Positions 52,885 through 61,422 of a stretch of DNA of 64,000 nt are shown in pieces. The stretch is taken from positions 186,001 through 250,000 of the forward strand of contig JAEUHE010000179.1 of assembly GCA_016793885.1 (NCBI GenBank), in the 5' to 3' direction. Within the stretch, counting starts at the first letter, position 1; each line of letters begins with the position of its first letter. A program made the position numbers and the translations under genes. The notes beneath the pieces were generated by a model that saw nothing but the letters and a program-made list of their open reading frames with translations, did not search any database and was not told the DNA's origin. Origin of the DNA: Verrucomicrobiales bacterium (GTDB lineage: Bacteria; Verrucomicrobiota; Verrucomicrobiia; Limisphaerales; UBA11320).

Positions 52885-55800
52885 CGGACCACTTTGACAC
52901 TTCCCCGAGAATCCACCACAACTTCGTCAGCAGCGGAGGGGATCATCACATCCTGTGCCGGCTTTCCAGGCCACCGCACCCGGAGTCCGGTCAGCGGTTC
53001 TGGCCCCGGACGAGCCAGCACGAGGACCGAACTATCCATCGACCGGAATCCCGACCCGGCACACAGCTCTCGGATGGGGCCGAGCCGCTCTCCATAGCGC
53101 GGTCGGACCGAGCATCCAAAGCCCAGAGGATTGTCTTGGTTTCCCTCCAAACGAACCCGCAGCCCGGGCTTTCCGGCGCGATTCCGGAACAGCCTGGCCG
53201 GCGCGTTGTTCTGGCCAACAGCCAAATCGAGACGCCCATCCGCGTCATAGTCCGAAATGGCAGCGCCGCGCTGCTCCCCGTCCACGCGGATCCCGCTGAC
53301 GCTCGAGGTAAGTGCGGAGAAACCTCCAGACCCATTGCCTTTGAGAATGAGCCCCCGCCCCCCGTCGTAGCGCGCCACGGTGCTTTCCACACCGAAGAAG
53401 TTCTGCGCTAAAAACAGGTCATCGTTTCCATCCCCATCAAAGTCAGCGGCACAAATTCCAAAGGCCGGAGCGGTCTGCGCCTCCCAGGGCAACCGGACCG
53501 CTTCGAAATGATCTCCCCGATTGAGGAAAACCGTCGAGTCGAGCCAAGTCACCCCAACCTTCGGGGCCCGCGCCAATCCTTCACCCGCGATCTCTGCCAG
53601 GGTCGCTTGAGCAAAGGCCTCGGCCGACGCAAACCGTTCCTGCAACCAGGGCATCACACGAAAGAGCGTTTTGCGATCTCGCCATGGCATCAGCGTGTTG
53701 CGCGCCGGATCGGTGATCGACTCCCAGGACTCGAACCCTCCACGGCCCGAAATGTCCCCGTAAAAAACCTGGATCCCTGAACTCACAAACGGTTGATAAG
53801 GGGTATTGCGTCCCCAGTTAGAAGCCGCCAGGTCCAGCCGTCCGTCTCCATCAAAGTCTGCGGTCGTCACACCATTCCACCACCCCGCATAACGATCGAG
53901 TCCCCATTGCTGAGTTCGCTGGACGAGATGCCCCCCCTCGTTCATCCACACCTGGATGGTTCCCCACTCCACTGCCAGCACGAGATCGGGGTCTCCGTCG
54001 CCATCGAGATCTCCGAACACGGCACCGTTGACAATCCCCACCGGTCTTGAGCCCGCAACCGAGTTCGTGTCGGCACGCCAGCTCGCTCCATCGCGGAACA
54101 TCAAACGAGAAGTGACCGCGCGTGGATACTCCGCGGGTATTGCGCCCCCGCCGACGAAAAGATCCAGTTGACCGTCGCCATTGACATCAGCCATCGCCAT
54201 CGGTCCCGGCGCAGCGGCATCGCCGTTAGGGACTGCCTCCAGGGTGCTTCGTTTGGGATTGAACTGGAACAGATGACTCGGGGCGTTGCTGCTTCGTTCG
54301 TAGGGTGAGAGGCCGAGCAAGAGGCAACCCGCCGGATCGCTGGGGCGCCACCCCACTAAACCCGTCTGGTCGGTGCCCCCCGCGAGACTGGTAGCCGCCT
54401 GAGTGAGTGCCACAAAGCCAGCCTGCCCTTTATTGTGCAGCAGGCCGGGAGCGCCCCCCCCAGCACCGGCGATCCACAGGTCATCCCACCCATCGCCATC
54501 CCAATCAATCCAGCTTACACCGGGACCAGACGTATCCAAACGCCGCGAGAGCACCGGTTGGCGTGCCAGGTCATCGAACGCATTCTCGTGATGGGAATGG
54601 TTCAACAGGCTGGAAGTATCCGCGAACCAGGGCTCTGGATTCGGAGGCGCACTGAGAGGACGCTCCTTTTGTTTAACCACCAAGGCCTCCTGAATCTCAT
54701 AGACGTGATTCCCGCGCAACCCCTCCGTCACGCTCACTGCTCCGTCTGGCCAACGGATTTCCAACCTGAACTGATTCGATGAGGCTCCTGCGGCGAATAC
54801 TCGGAGCCCATCATCAGACGACAGATAACGTCCTCCGCAAATCACCGTCTGACTCTGGGGTATATTGCCTCCCCTGAGCGTGAGCTTCGCGCCCACACCC
54901 TGGGTGTTGGGCGCGCTGCCCCGGAGCCGCACTCCCACCCGGGAGCCCGAGGCGCGGTTCCGATAGAGGCCAGCCGGGGCGTTGAGATGATTGATCACCA
55001 CATCCAAGTCTCCGTCGTGATCCAAATCAGCCAGTGCCAAGCCATGCGAGACCCCGACCGTGTCAAACCCCCACCGAGAGCCTACTTCCTCAAAGGTGCG
55101 ATCTCCCCGGTTTCTGAAGGCCACATTCGGCACATTCAGCCGAGGGGCGACCAGCAACCGCTCCGCCAGAGGTCGTCGAGGTGCAGCAGCCATCCGCAAG
55201 CCAATATCGTCGTCGAGCATGTCGAATAGATGACCGTTCGTGATCAGCAGATCCTCGTATCCGTCCAGGTCGACATCCAGAAACGCTGCGCCCCACGACC
55301 ATCCCGACGCCTGTAAACCGGCCTGTTGAGCCACTTCCGCATAGGTGCCGTCGCCCCGATTCCAGAACAAAGTATTGCGTTCGATCTGCGGCCGAGAGTC
55401 GATTTTGTAGGGATCGTTGGCGGTAAGGCCCAGTGCCGCGCGTTGCCGGGCTCGCTGCCGTGGATCGATGCTCAGCATATCCAACACGAGGAAATCATCC
55501 CGTCCGTCGCGATCGATGTCGGCCACATCAATCCCCATGGAGTAATTGCTCGTGTGACGGAGCATCAAGCGCGGAGCCGCCCGAAACCTCCCTGTGCCGT
55601 CATTCAACCAGAGTCGATCCGGACTCCAAAAGTCGTTGCACACGTACAAATCCGGTGTGCCATCCTCGTCAAAGTCATGGATAAAGGCCGACAGGCCCCA
55701 GTCCCGTGGCGGGGCCGCCAACGCCCGTCCATCCTCATCCACGAACCGTCCATCCGTCCACGAAACCAGCTCGAAGTTCCCCTGGCCATCGTTCAGATAG

Positions 55801-56546
55801 AAGGCATCCGGTTCTCCATTTTCCAAGAGTCTCCCCTCGGGCGACACTTCATATTGACCTCGGTATTCGGGTCGAATCTGCCCCTTGCCACTTACGATCA
55901 TACTGAAACCCGTACTGCGAATGGTATTGGTGCGATAATTGACCACATACAGATCGAGATCCGAATCGCCGTCTAGATCCCCGATTGCCGCTGACATGCT
56001 GCCCGAAGGACGACGCATGACAGGCGGGGACTTCTCGGTAAAGCTTCCCTTGCCGTTGTTGAAGAAGAGCCGGGTGCCTTGCTCGATGCTGTTGACCAGG
56101 AGATCGAGGTCGCCGTCGCCGTCGAAGTCCGCGAATGCGGCGCCTGTGGAATACTGTCCCAGGCACTCCACTCCGGATTCATGAGTGATGTCGGCGAATC
56201 GCCAGTCGCTCAAGTTGCGGAAAAGCCGGTTGGGCGACTCCAAACCGCACAGGTAGACATCACACCAGCCATCACCATCGATATCGCCCAAGGCAACCCC
56301 GGACCCATTCATTCGAACTTGGTTGTAGCCTGCGGACAGATCAGCCAATCGATTCGTGAAGTTCACCCCCGTGCGATCAGAGCCAAGCACCTCGAACCCT
56401 GGAACGCCGGGCTGGTCGGGAGTCACTGAAACCCGGCGCACTGCTCCGTCCACCACCCAGGCGGGGGACTGGGCGGCGACCATCGGACCAGCAAGCGCCA
56501 TCAACAAGAGCCAGCCTACGGAGCAGTAGTGAGGGAGTCCGGGCAT
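52881..56546 (-). CDS. Secreted FG-GAP/VCBS repeat protein with two ASPIC/UnbV domains
   Basis: A 1221-residue exported protein. I chose ATG 56546 (MPGLPHYCSVGWLLLMALAG), which starts a signal peptide. About 13 DxDxDG calcium-type motifs mark FG-GAP/VCBS blades, such as DIDGDGWCDVYLCG, DFDGDGDLDLLVN, DVNGDGQLDLFVGG and DFDGDGNDDLFLAQN. Two ASPIC/UnbV domains are present: one mid-protein (SRVGVRLRGSAPNTQGVGAK, then EIRWPDGAVSVTEG) and one at the C-terminus (GLRVRLEGNQDNPLGFGCSV, then RVRWPGKPAQD). The layout is thus two head-to-tail propeller-plus-ASPIC modules, the second starting at DWDGDGWDDLWIAG. Proteins of this CRTAC1-like type are multicopy in Verrucomicrobia; role unknown. Confidence 0.88.
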   Translation of the reverse strand: MPGLPHYCSVGWLLLMALAGPMVAAQSPAWVVDGAVRRVSVTPDQPGVPGFEVLGSDRTGVNFTNRLADLSAGYNQVRMNGSGVALGDIDGDGWCDVYLCGLESPNRLFRNLSDWRFADITHESGVECLGQYSTGAAFADFDGDGDLDLLVNSIEQGTRLFFNNGKGSFTEKSPPVMRRPSGSMSAAIGDLDGDSDLDLYVVNYRTNTIRSTGFSMIVSGKGQIRPEYRGQYEVSPEGRLLENGEPDAFYLNDGQGNFELVSWTDGRFVDEDGRALAAPPRDWGLSAFIHDFDEDGTPDLYVCNDFWSPDRLWLNDGTGRFRAAPRLMLRHTSNYSMGIDVADIDRDGRDDFLVLDMLSIDPRQRARQRAALGLTANDPYKIDSRPQIERNTLFWNRGDGTYAEVAQQAGLQASGWSWGAAFLDVDLDGYEDLLITNGHLFDMLDDDIGLRMAAAPRRPLAERLLVAPRLNVPNVAFRNRGDRTFEEVGSRWGFDTVGVSHGLALADLDHDGDLDVVINHLNAPAGLYRNRASGSRVGVRLRGSAPNTQGVGAKLTLRGGNIPQSQTVICGGRYLSSDDGLRVFAAGASSNQFRLEIRWPDGAVSVTEGLRGNHVYEIQEALVVKQKERPLSAPPNPEPWFADTSSLLNHSHHENAFDDLARQPVLSRRLDTSGPGVSWIDWDGDGWDDLWIAGAGGGAPGLLHNKGQAGFVALTQAATSLAGGTDQTGLVGWRPSDPAGCLLLGLSPYERSSNAPSHLFQFNPKRSTLEAVPNGDAAAPGPMAMADVNGDGQLDLFVGGGAIPAEYPRAVTSRLMFRDGASWRADTNSVAGSRPVGIVNGAVFGDLDGDGDPDLVLAVEWGTIQVWMNEGGHLVQRTQQWGLDRYAGWWNGVTTADFDGDGRLDLAASNWGRNTPYQPFVSSGIQVFYGDISGRGGFESWESITDPARNTLMPWRDRKTLFRVMPWLQERFASAEAFAQATLAEIAGEGLARAPKVGVTWLDSTVFLNRGDHFEAVRLPWEAQTAPAFGICAADFDGDGNDDLFLAQNFFGVESTVARYDGGRGLILKGNGSGGFSALTSSVSGIRVDGEQRGAAISDYDADGRLDLAVGQNNAPARLFRNRAGKPGLRVRLEGNQDNPLGFGCSVRPRYGERLGPIRELCAGSGFRSMDSSVLVLARPGPEPLTGLRVRWPGKPAQDVMIPSAADEVVVDSRGSVKVVR

Positions 56547-56838
56547 AAGGGTGGACGTTGCAACAATCGACCGAACTTGAGAAGCGGAAATCGAGATCAA
56601 GGAGACGACTGCATGGATTGGGCTTTAGGCGGAGGGGGTACCGACGTGACCTTGCGCGCGGAGACCTGCTGAAGCAGGAACTCCATACCCCGGAGCGATC
56701 ATGCGCCCAGCAGTCAGTGGGGCCAGGGTCAGATCGCTCCCCGCCTCACCCGGTAATACTCATACCCACTTCCAACTTGCACCGGGTGCAGGAGAGGTAA
56801 TAGTTGCTTTCAACCGAGTCATTCCACTCCACCTTTCT

Positions 56839-56994
56839 ATGCTCCGCTACGCTTTGGTGTTCTTGCTGGTCGCGATCGTGGCGGGTGTACTGGGCTTCGG
56901 AGGAATCGCAGGCACGGCAGCCTGGATTGCGAAGCTTTGCTTCCTCGTTTTCCTCGTCTTCGCCATCCTCGCGTTCCTCAAGAAAGCTACATGA
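56839..56994 (+). CDS. DUF1328 small membrane protein
   Basis: A 51-residue protein ([20 protein letters not shown] at its start) with two hydrophobic helices around a [14 protein letters not shown] turn. This is the DUF1328/YtjA pattern, including the conserved GF-GIAG-AA-IAK block. These peptides sit in the inner membrane and are often stress-linked, with no known mechanism. Its stop overlaps the next start as ATGA, so the two are translated together. Confidence 0.88.
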   Translation: MLRYALVFLLVAIVAGVLGFGGIAGTAAWIAKLCFLVFLVFAILAFLKKAT

Positions 56995-57929
56995 CGCTGC
57001 AACAAACCGCGCAAGCCACTCGGCGCTACCGGAAGGCGTGTCCCGTCACGCGGAGACATGTCTGTCGACTGGTTAAAGACGCCGGTCCCTTGCTCGTGTT
57101 GAGTCTGATCAGCGTCGCCGAGATTCCCCTACTCAAGAACGTGATGCGCTGGATCGAAGGAAATCAGCCTTATTCGGCCGCCCGCATTCTGCTTGAAATA
57201 GGAGGACTGTGGATCGGGCTCACGCTGTGGCTGACGTTCCTGATCTGGATAATCAACCGTTTTTCCAAACCCACGTTGGAATCAGATGGGGACGGGTTCC
57301 GGCTCTTAAATCGGAGGGGACAAGTTGTGCCATGGCGACAGCTCTCTCGAGTGATCTTGGAACCCGTTTCACCGGACGAGAGCTTGGTTAAAGTCTGGCT
57401 TCATGGTCGTCTGGACAGTCAGGGCAAACCATTGTTTAAGCCTTGGATCATCATTCTGGAAAAGGACACGCAGTTGGAACCTTGGCTGCGCGAACTAAGG
57501 GATCGACACCTGGCCACTCCGACCTTCACCGTGCGAGCTCTTCGAGAGCCGATCCCTCCGCGCGACGATTCCGGGACGAACAGGCGCTCGGCCTATGTTT
57601 TTCTCCTCGGCGCTTGGTTGTTTCTCCACGGTCTACCCCTGGTCGTGGTGGGGTTGTCCAAGAGCGAAACGGAGCTCCATCGACCTCGCTCCGTGGGTCC
57701 CCCGCCCGAAGCGTTCGCACATTTCATTCTGGAGCATTTTAACTCCGTGAAGCAGTTCCGTCGGTTCTTAGTGGATATCGGTGCCGGGCTCAGCATCGCC
57801 GGGGTGGCGTGCTTGGCTGTCGGATCGCGCGGGATGAAGCTTCAGGAAGAGAAGGCAGCCCTCGAAGCCCGCAACGAGCGAGCGCGGATCGAAGCCGCTC
57901 CTGGGATCAATCTCCTGACCGAAGCCTGA
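56991..57929 (+). CDS. Membrane protein of unknown function coupled to DUF1328 gene
   Basis: A 312-residue protein starting at ATG 56991, overlapping the DUF1328 stop by four bases. Hydrophobic segments lie at about 33-48 ([15 protein letters not shown]) and 72-90 ([20 protein letters not shown]), with a further one near 205-222 ([20 protein letters not shown]) and a last one near 265-285. Between the second and third is a soluble region of about 100 residues ([20 protein letters not shown]) that looks like a small beta domain, possibly PH-like; this is a guess. Family not recognised. Confidence 0.7.
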   Translation: MTLQQTAQATRRYRKACPVTRRHVCRLVKDAGPLLVLSLISVAEIPLLKNVMRWIEGNQPYSAARILLEIGGLWIGLTLWLTFLIWIINRFSKPTLESDGDGFRLLNRRGQVVPWRQLSRVILEPVSPDESLVKVWLHGRLDSQGKPLFKPWIIILEKDTQLEPWLRELRDRHLATPTFTVRALREPIPPRDDSGTNRRSAYVFLLGAWLFLHGLPLVVVGLSKSETELHRPRSVGPPPEAFAHFILEHFNSVKQFRRFLVDIGAGLSIAGVACLAVGSRGMKLQEEKAALEARNERARIEAAPGINLLTEA

Positions 57930-58066
57930 CCTAATCGAGCAGGGCTAACGGCTCTCCACGAACCGGGCCTCGTTTCCTAGAATCGGGATGTAGGGGACGA
58001 CGTAAGGAGTCCTCGGGGCCGCCTAACAGTAACTTCAATCGGTTCGGCTTGAGCAAATGACTCCTC

Positions 58067-58093
58067 ACGTCCGTGTGGTCCGCGTCGTCCGTG
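58067..58093. repeat. Degenerate 9-base tandem repeat (related to 26221-26256)
   Basis: Three units read ACGTCCGTG, TGGTCCGCG and TCGTCCGTG, matching the CATCCGTGT period-9 run at 26221-26256 in form. The stretch is non-coding. Confidence 0.5.
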
Positions 58094-58153
58094 GGCAAGA
58101 TGTCCCTGTTCCTGTTTCCGACGGCCCGTTCTGGAGTTTTAGTGGGCAAGAGA

Positions 58154-58187
58154 AACCCTCTATCCGCACTCGGGCAGATAGAGGGTT
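58154..58187 (-). terminator. Probable terminator downstream of the TIM-barrel gene
   Basis: AACCCTCTATC and GATAGAGGGTT form a perfect 11-base stem with a 12-base loop. On the minus strand it is followed by TCTCTTGCCC, only moderately T-rich, so termination strength is uncertain. It lies 33 bases past the stop of the gene at 58220-59254. Confidence 0.6.
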
Positions 58188-58219
58188 GAGATTAACGAAA
58201 AAGTCGGGAAGGCCTCGGA

Positions 58220-59254
58220 TTAGGCCCCCATGCCGTCTTCGAACGAACCAGCAGCTACGGGGAAGCACAGGTGATCGCGGACGTATTGGATACCGTTGGC
58301 GCTGGTGGCGTCCAGATCGCGATAGGCGCTTTCCGCTTCAACGATCAACGGAGCCGATTTCTTGCCGTTGATCTGGCAATAGCGCTGCGGATAGCCGACA
58401 TCGATCAGCATCTCGACATAGCGAACCATGTTGAGATCGCCGCTCGGAATGTCCACAAACTGCATTGCCCGCTTCGGCCAGCTGGGTTCCATGGCGCGCA
58501 GCGGCACTCCTTTGCGGATGACGAAATTCTTCACGTGACACGCGTAGATTCGGTCCGCCACCTTGCGGAAGCGGGTTTCCCAATCTTCACCCTCCCAGCA
58601 ATGTGACGGATCGGCGTTCACACCCAGGCACTTGTCGCCATCGCACGCGCGAACGAGCGAGTTGAAGTCATCGGCGCACATCGCGGCAGTTCCCGGGTGA
58701 ATCTCATGAGCCAGATAGATTCCGAGAGAGTTGGCATGGCGACGCAGCTTGGCGGTCTTTTTGACGAACCGGTCATTGCCCTCCTGAACCAGATCATAAC
58801 CCGGCCCGGCGAAGAAACCCCAGGGATACCCCGTGGCAGTCTCCCATCCGTGAGCCACGCCCCAAAACATCGGGACGATTTTGACACCAAGCTCCGCGCA
58901 CAGATCGAGCAGCCGCAGAGTGTAGTCCTCAGCCCAGGACTCAATGGCTTCGGGCGATTTTTTGGCGACATCTGCCGGGATGAACGGGCGGATGGTGGGA
59001 GAGCCAGTCCAGGCCGTCGTATGGACCCAGAATGCGCAGTGGGCCGAAACACCGTCCAAGCTCAGCTTGGCCTTGGCAAAGGCGTTACGGATCTCTTTCG
59101 CCGACTGAAAGCCCCCCTTGGGGCTCTGGAGCATGTAGTTCGAGGGCTGGGCCCCCGCGGCTCCGGATTTCTTCGCGTAAGCGAGAAAGTCAGCAAGACT
59201 CTTGGCGCCGTGTTGAGCGCCTTCCACACTGGGATGAAAAATGGTTTGGGCCAT
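58220..59254 (-). CDS. Sugar phosphate isomerase/epimerase-like TIM barrel protein
   Basis: A 344-residue soluble protein of the xylose-isomerase-like AP endonuclease 2 superfamily. Metal-site segments visible are LAHEIHPGTAAM (Glu), LGVNADPSHCWEGED (Asp/His), YACHVKNFV (His) and a late APLIVEAESAYRD (Glu). The start MAQTIFHPSVEGAQHG fits bacterial isomerase/epimerase homologues common in this phylum. No signal peptide. The substrate is unknown; inositol- or sugar-related reactions are likely. It stands alone between a terminator hairpin and the desaturase gene. Confidence 0.85.
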   Translation of the reverse strand: MAQTIFHPSVEGAQHGAKSLADFLAYAKKSGAAGAQPSNYMLQSPKGGFQSAKEIRNAFAKAKLSLDGVSAHCAFWVHTTAWTGSPTIRPFIPADVAKKSPEAIESWAEDYTLRLLDLCAELGVKIVPMFWGVAHGWETATGYPWGFFAGPGYDLVQEGNDRFVKKTAKLRRHANSLGIYLAHEIHPGTAAMCADDFNSLVRACDGDKCLGVNADPSHCWEGEDWETRFRKVADRIYACHVKNFVIRKGVPLRAMEPSWPKRAMQFVDIPSGDLNMVRYVEMLIDVGYPQRYCQINGKKSAPLIVEAESAYRDLDATSANGIQYVRDHLCFPVAAGSFEDGMGA

Positions 59255-59412
59255 ACAGTTTCAGTTAATGATGTAAGGCCGAGACCAATACCCGAGTGAG
59301 ACCGCTGAATGCAATCCGAAAACCTGCGTCATTCTTTGGCACAAATGACGCTCAAAGCCGGACCCATGTCCGGTGGGGGGCAAGTCCGACAGGCTGCTAG
59401 AGGCGCACAAAG

Positions 59413-60573
59413 CTACACCAAAGCTGCCTGAGCCAACCGGTGCTCTTCCTGCCAATGCTCGATGGCGGTTCGAAGGCGTTCGCTGGCCAGCTCCATCTCT
59501 TGCTTCAGCGCCGCCACCTTCTGCCGTGACTCCTCCCACTTTTGCTCCATACAACGGGTGTATTCCGTCTTCTTCTGTTCCCAGATTTCCACCGCGTGAT
59601 GCAATTGCTGCTGCGCGGTTTGCAGTCGAACACCCCACTGTGCCGGCAGGGTGAATTTACCCTCGGCCAGACGCTGATCCATCTGACGTTGCTTCTCCGC
59701 GATTTCCGCCAGCATGATGCGCTCGGTCGGAACGCGCCTCAACTGCGCTGCCAGGCCCACTTTCTCCAGGAGCCAGATGCTCCACTTGGTGGGATCGAAT
59801 TGCCAGGGTTTGACCCCGTTGCGGTAGTCGTATTGGAACTCGTGATGGAAATTGTGATATCCCTCACCGAACGTAAACACGGCCATCAGGGCGCTGTCGC
59901 GGGCGGTGCAACGACTGGAATAGGGCCTGTTTCCCAGGGTGTGACACAGCGAGTTGATGAAAAAGGTCATGTGTTGCACAAAGACAACCCGAGCCACGCC
60001 CGCGATGAGGAGGGACCCAAGCGCCACCTGCCAGCCGCCCCAGGCGTAACCGATCAAGGCGGGTAACAAGAAGCTGACTCCCACCGCAATGCTCACATAG
60101 TTATTGTGCTGCCACATCACCAATCGATCGCGCAACAAATCAGGCACGTTTTCGACGGTGGCGGTGCGAACCTTGAACATGATCCAACCCATGTGGGCAT
60201 GGAAGAAGCCCTTGTTGATGTTGTAGGGATCACCCTCGTCGTCCACAAATTTATGATGCCGACGATGGTCGGCCGACCAGGACAAAGCCGAGTTCTCAAA
60301 CGCGGCCGCTCCGAAGAGCAGAGTGAATAGCTTCACCGGCCAGGACGCACGAAAACTGAAGTGGGAGAACAACCGATGATAGCCCAACGTGATGCTCAAA
60401 CCAGTGGCAATGAAGAACAGCAAAAACAGGATGCCCTGAAACCAGCTCAATCCGAAGCGCCAGAGATACCAGGGCACCGCGGTGAGGGTTAACACTAGGG
60501 TGGAAATTAGAAAGGTGCTGTTGGTCCAACAGACGTCTTTCCAAGGAATCCGGGGAAACATTCGCGTTATCAC
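59413..60573 (-). CDS. Membrane acyl-CoA delta-9-type fatty acid desaturase with C-terminal coiled coil
   Basis: A 386-residue di-iron membrane enzyme introducing a double bond into acyl chains. The three histidine boxes are HRLFSH (about 66-71), HRRHH (about 103-107) and HNFHH, separated by hydrophobic pairs of helices. I chose GTG 60573, which has GAGG eight bases upstream; ATG 60561 is close and the frame also opens at TTG 60591. After the enzyme core about 100 residues of charged coiled coil follow (about 285-386, for example AEIAEKQRQMDQRLAEG and AALKQEMELASERLRTAIEH), unusual for this family. Confidence 0.9.
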   Translation of the reverse strand: MITRMFPRIPWKDVCWTNSTFLISTLVLTLTAVPWYLWRFGLSWFQGILFLLFFIATGLSITLGYHRLFSHFSFRASWPVKLFTLLFGAAAFENSALSWSADHRRHHKFVDDEGDPYNINKGFFHAHMGWIMFKVRTATVENVPDLLRDRLVMWQHNNYVSIAVGVSFLLPALIGYAWGGWQVALGSLLIAGVARVVFVQHMTFFINSLCHTLGNRPYSSRCTARDSALMAVFTFGEGYHNFHHEFQYDYRNGVKPWQFDPTKWSIWLLEKVGLAAQLRRVPTERIMLAEIAEKQRQMDQRLAEGKFTLPAQWGVRLQTAQQQLHHAVEIWEQKKTEYTRCMEQKWEESRQKVAALKQEMELASERLRTAIEHWQEEHRLAQAALV

Positions 60574-60591
60574 TCTATTTTCCTCAATCAA

Positions 60592-60948
60592 TGATTTGTC
60601 TACACCATTCGACGAACCCCGAACATCGGGATTCGATTTCTCTCTGAACTCTCATTCAGCAACTGGATTGTCTTCGTGCACTGTCGGCCAGCTGACTCTT
60701 GAAACAGAGGCGCTCACTCACTTACCCAAATGGGAGCCAGCCGCGAAGGCGGTCTGACTCCCCAAAAACTCGCAGAAAGCTGCTGAATAACAAGAGCTTT
60801 TTGTGACGCAGCTCCCCCACCTGGATAGAGCGGCATATTTTGCCGGTGCTAGAGCGCCAACTTCTCACGAAGAAAGTTTCAGGCCACGTTTCACCCGGCA
60901 ACATGCCTTGCCAGGCACCCGACGTCCGGCTAGGTTGGCCTGCGATTC
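60592..60948. other. Intergenic region between desaturase and GcvH-like genes
   Basis: About 357 bases with no gene that I can support. Apart from the inverted repeat at 60613-60635 I see no repeat, RNA or terminator. It must carry the two divergent promoters. Confidence 0.5.
60613..60635. promoter_or_regulatory. Inverted repeat upstream of desaturase gene
   Basis: CGAACCCCGA and TCGGGATTCG form a 10-base inverted repeat with one mismatch and a 3-base centre, about 40 bases before the GTG start. It could be a regulator site for fatty-acid control; there is no independent support. Confidence 0.35.
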
Positions 60949-61422
60949 ATGGAACAGCATAGGCCCGCCACCCTTTTTTACAAGAAGTCGCATTTTGTGG
61001 CCCATTTGCCAATAGACTACCAGTATACGCCGTCGCACGCCTGGATTTCGCGGCAGCCAGGCGGCATTCTGCGGGTTGGGTTGACTAAGTTCGCCACCCG
61101 CATGCTCGGCGAACTGGTGGATCATGGATTCGAACCCGGGGTTAATTCCCCGGTGACGAGTGGTCAGATCATCGGGTGGGTGGAAGGGTTCAAAGCCATC
61201 TCCGACCTCTACTGCACGGCCGATGGAGCCTTCCGCGGCGGTAACCCCCAACTCAAGGATGATCTTGAGCTGTTGGGGAGGGACCCCTTCGCTCAGGGGT
61301 GGCTTTACGAAGTCCAAGGAACTCCCGACCCTCGGTGCTTCGATGTTCACGCCTACGTGGCCCTGTTGGACAAGACCATCGATAAAATACTCGAAAAACA
61401 GTCGGGGGAGGAAATTGTATGA
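60949..61422 (+). CDS. GcvH-like lipoyl carrier protein
   Basis: A 157-residue protein of the glycine-cleavage H-protein family. The lipoylation lysine is K82 in EGFKAISDLY, where GcvH has ESVKAASDLY. YTPSHAW (26-32) and the VGLTKFATRMLGELV strand-helix match the H-protein core. The C-terminal part (DPFAQGWLYEVQ) is also H-like. The N-terminal 20 residues are extra; GTG 60997 is an alternative start. No gcvT, gcvP or lipoate-protein ligase is adjacent; instead its stop overlaps the start of a G3E GTPase gene (ATGA). It may therefore serve a different reaction, using lipoate as a swinging arm or sulfur carrier. Confidence 0.85.
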   Translation: MEQHRPATLFYKKSHFVAHLPIDYQYTPSHAWISRQPGGILRVGLTKFATRMLGELVDHGFEPGVNSPVTSGQIIGWVEGFKAISDLYCTADGAFRGGNPQLKDDLELLGRDPFAQGWLYEVQGTPDPRCFDVHAYVALLDKTIDKILEKQSGEEIV

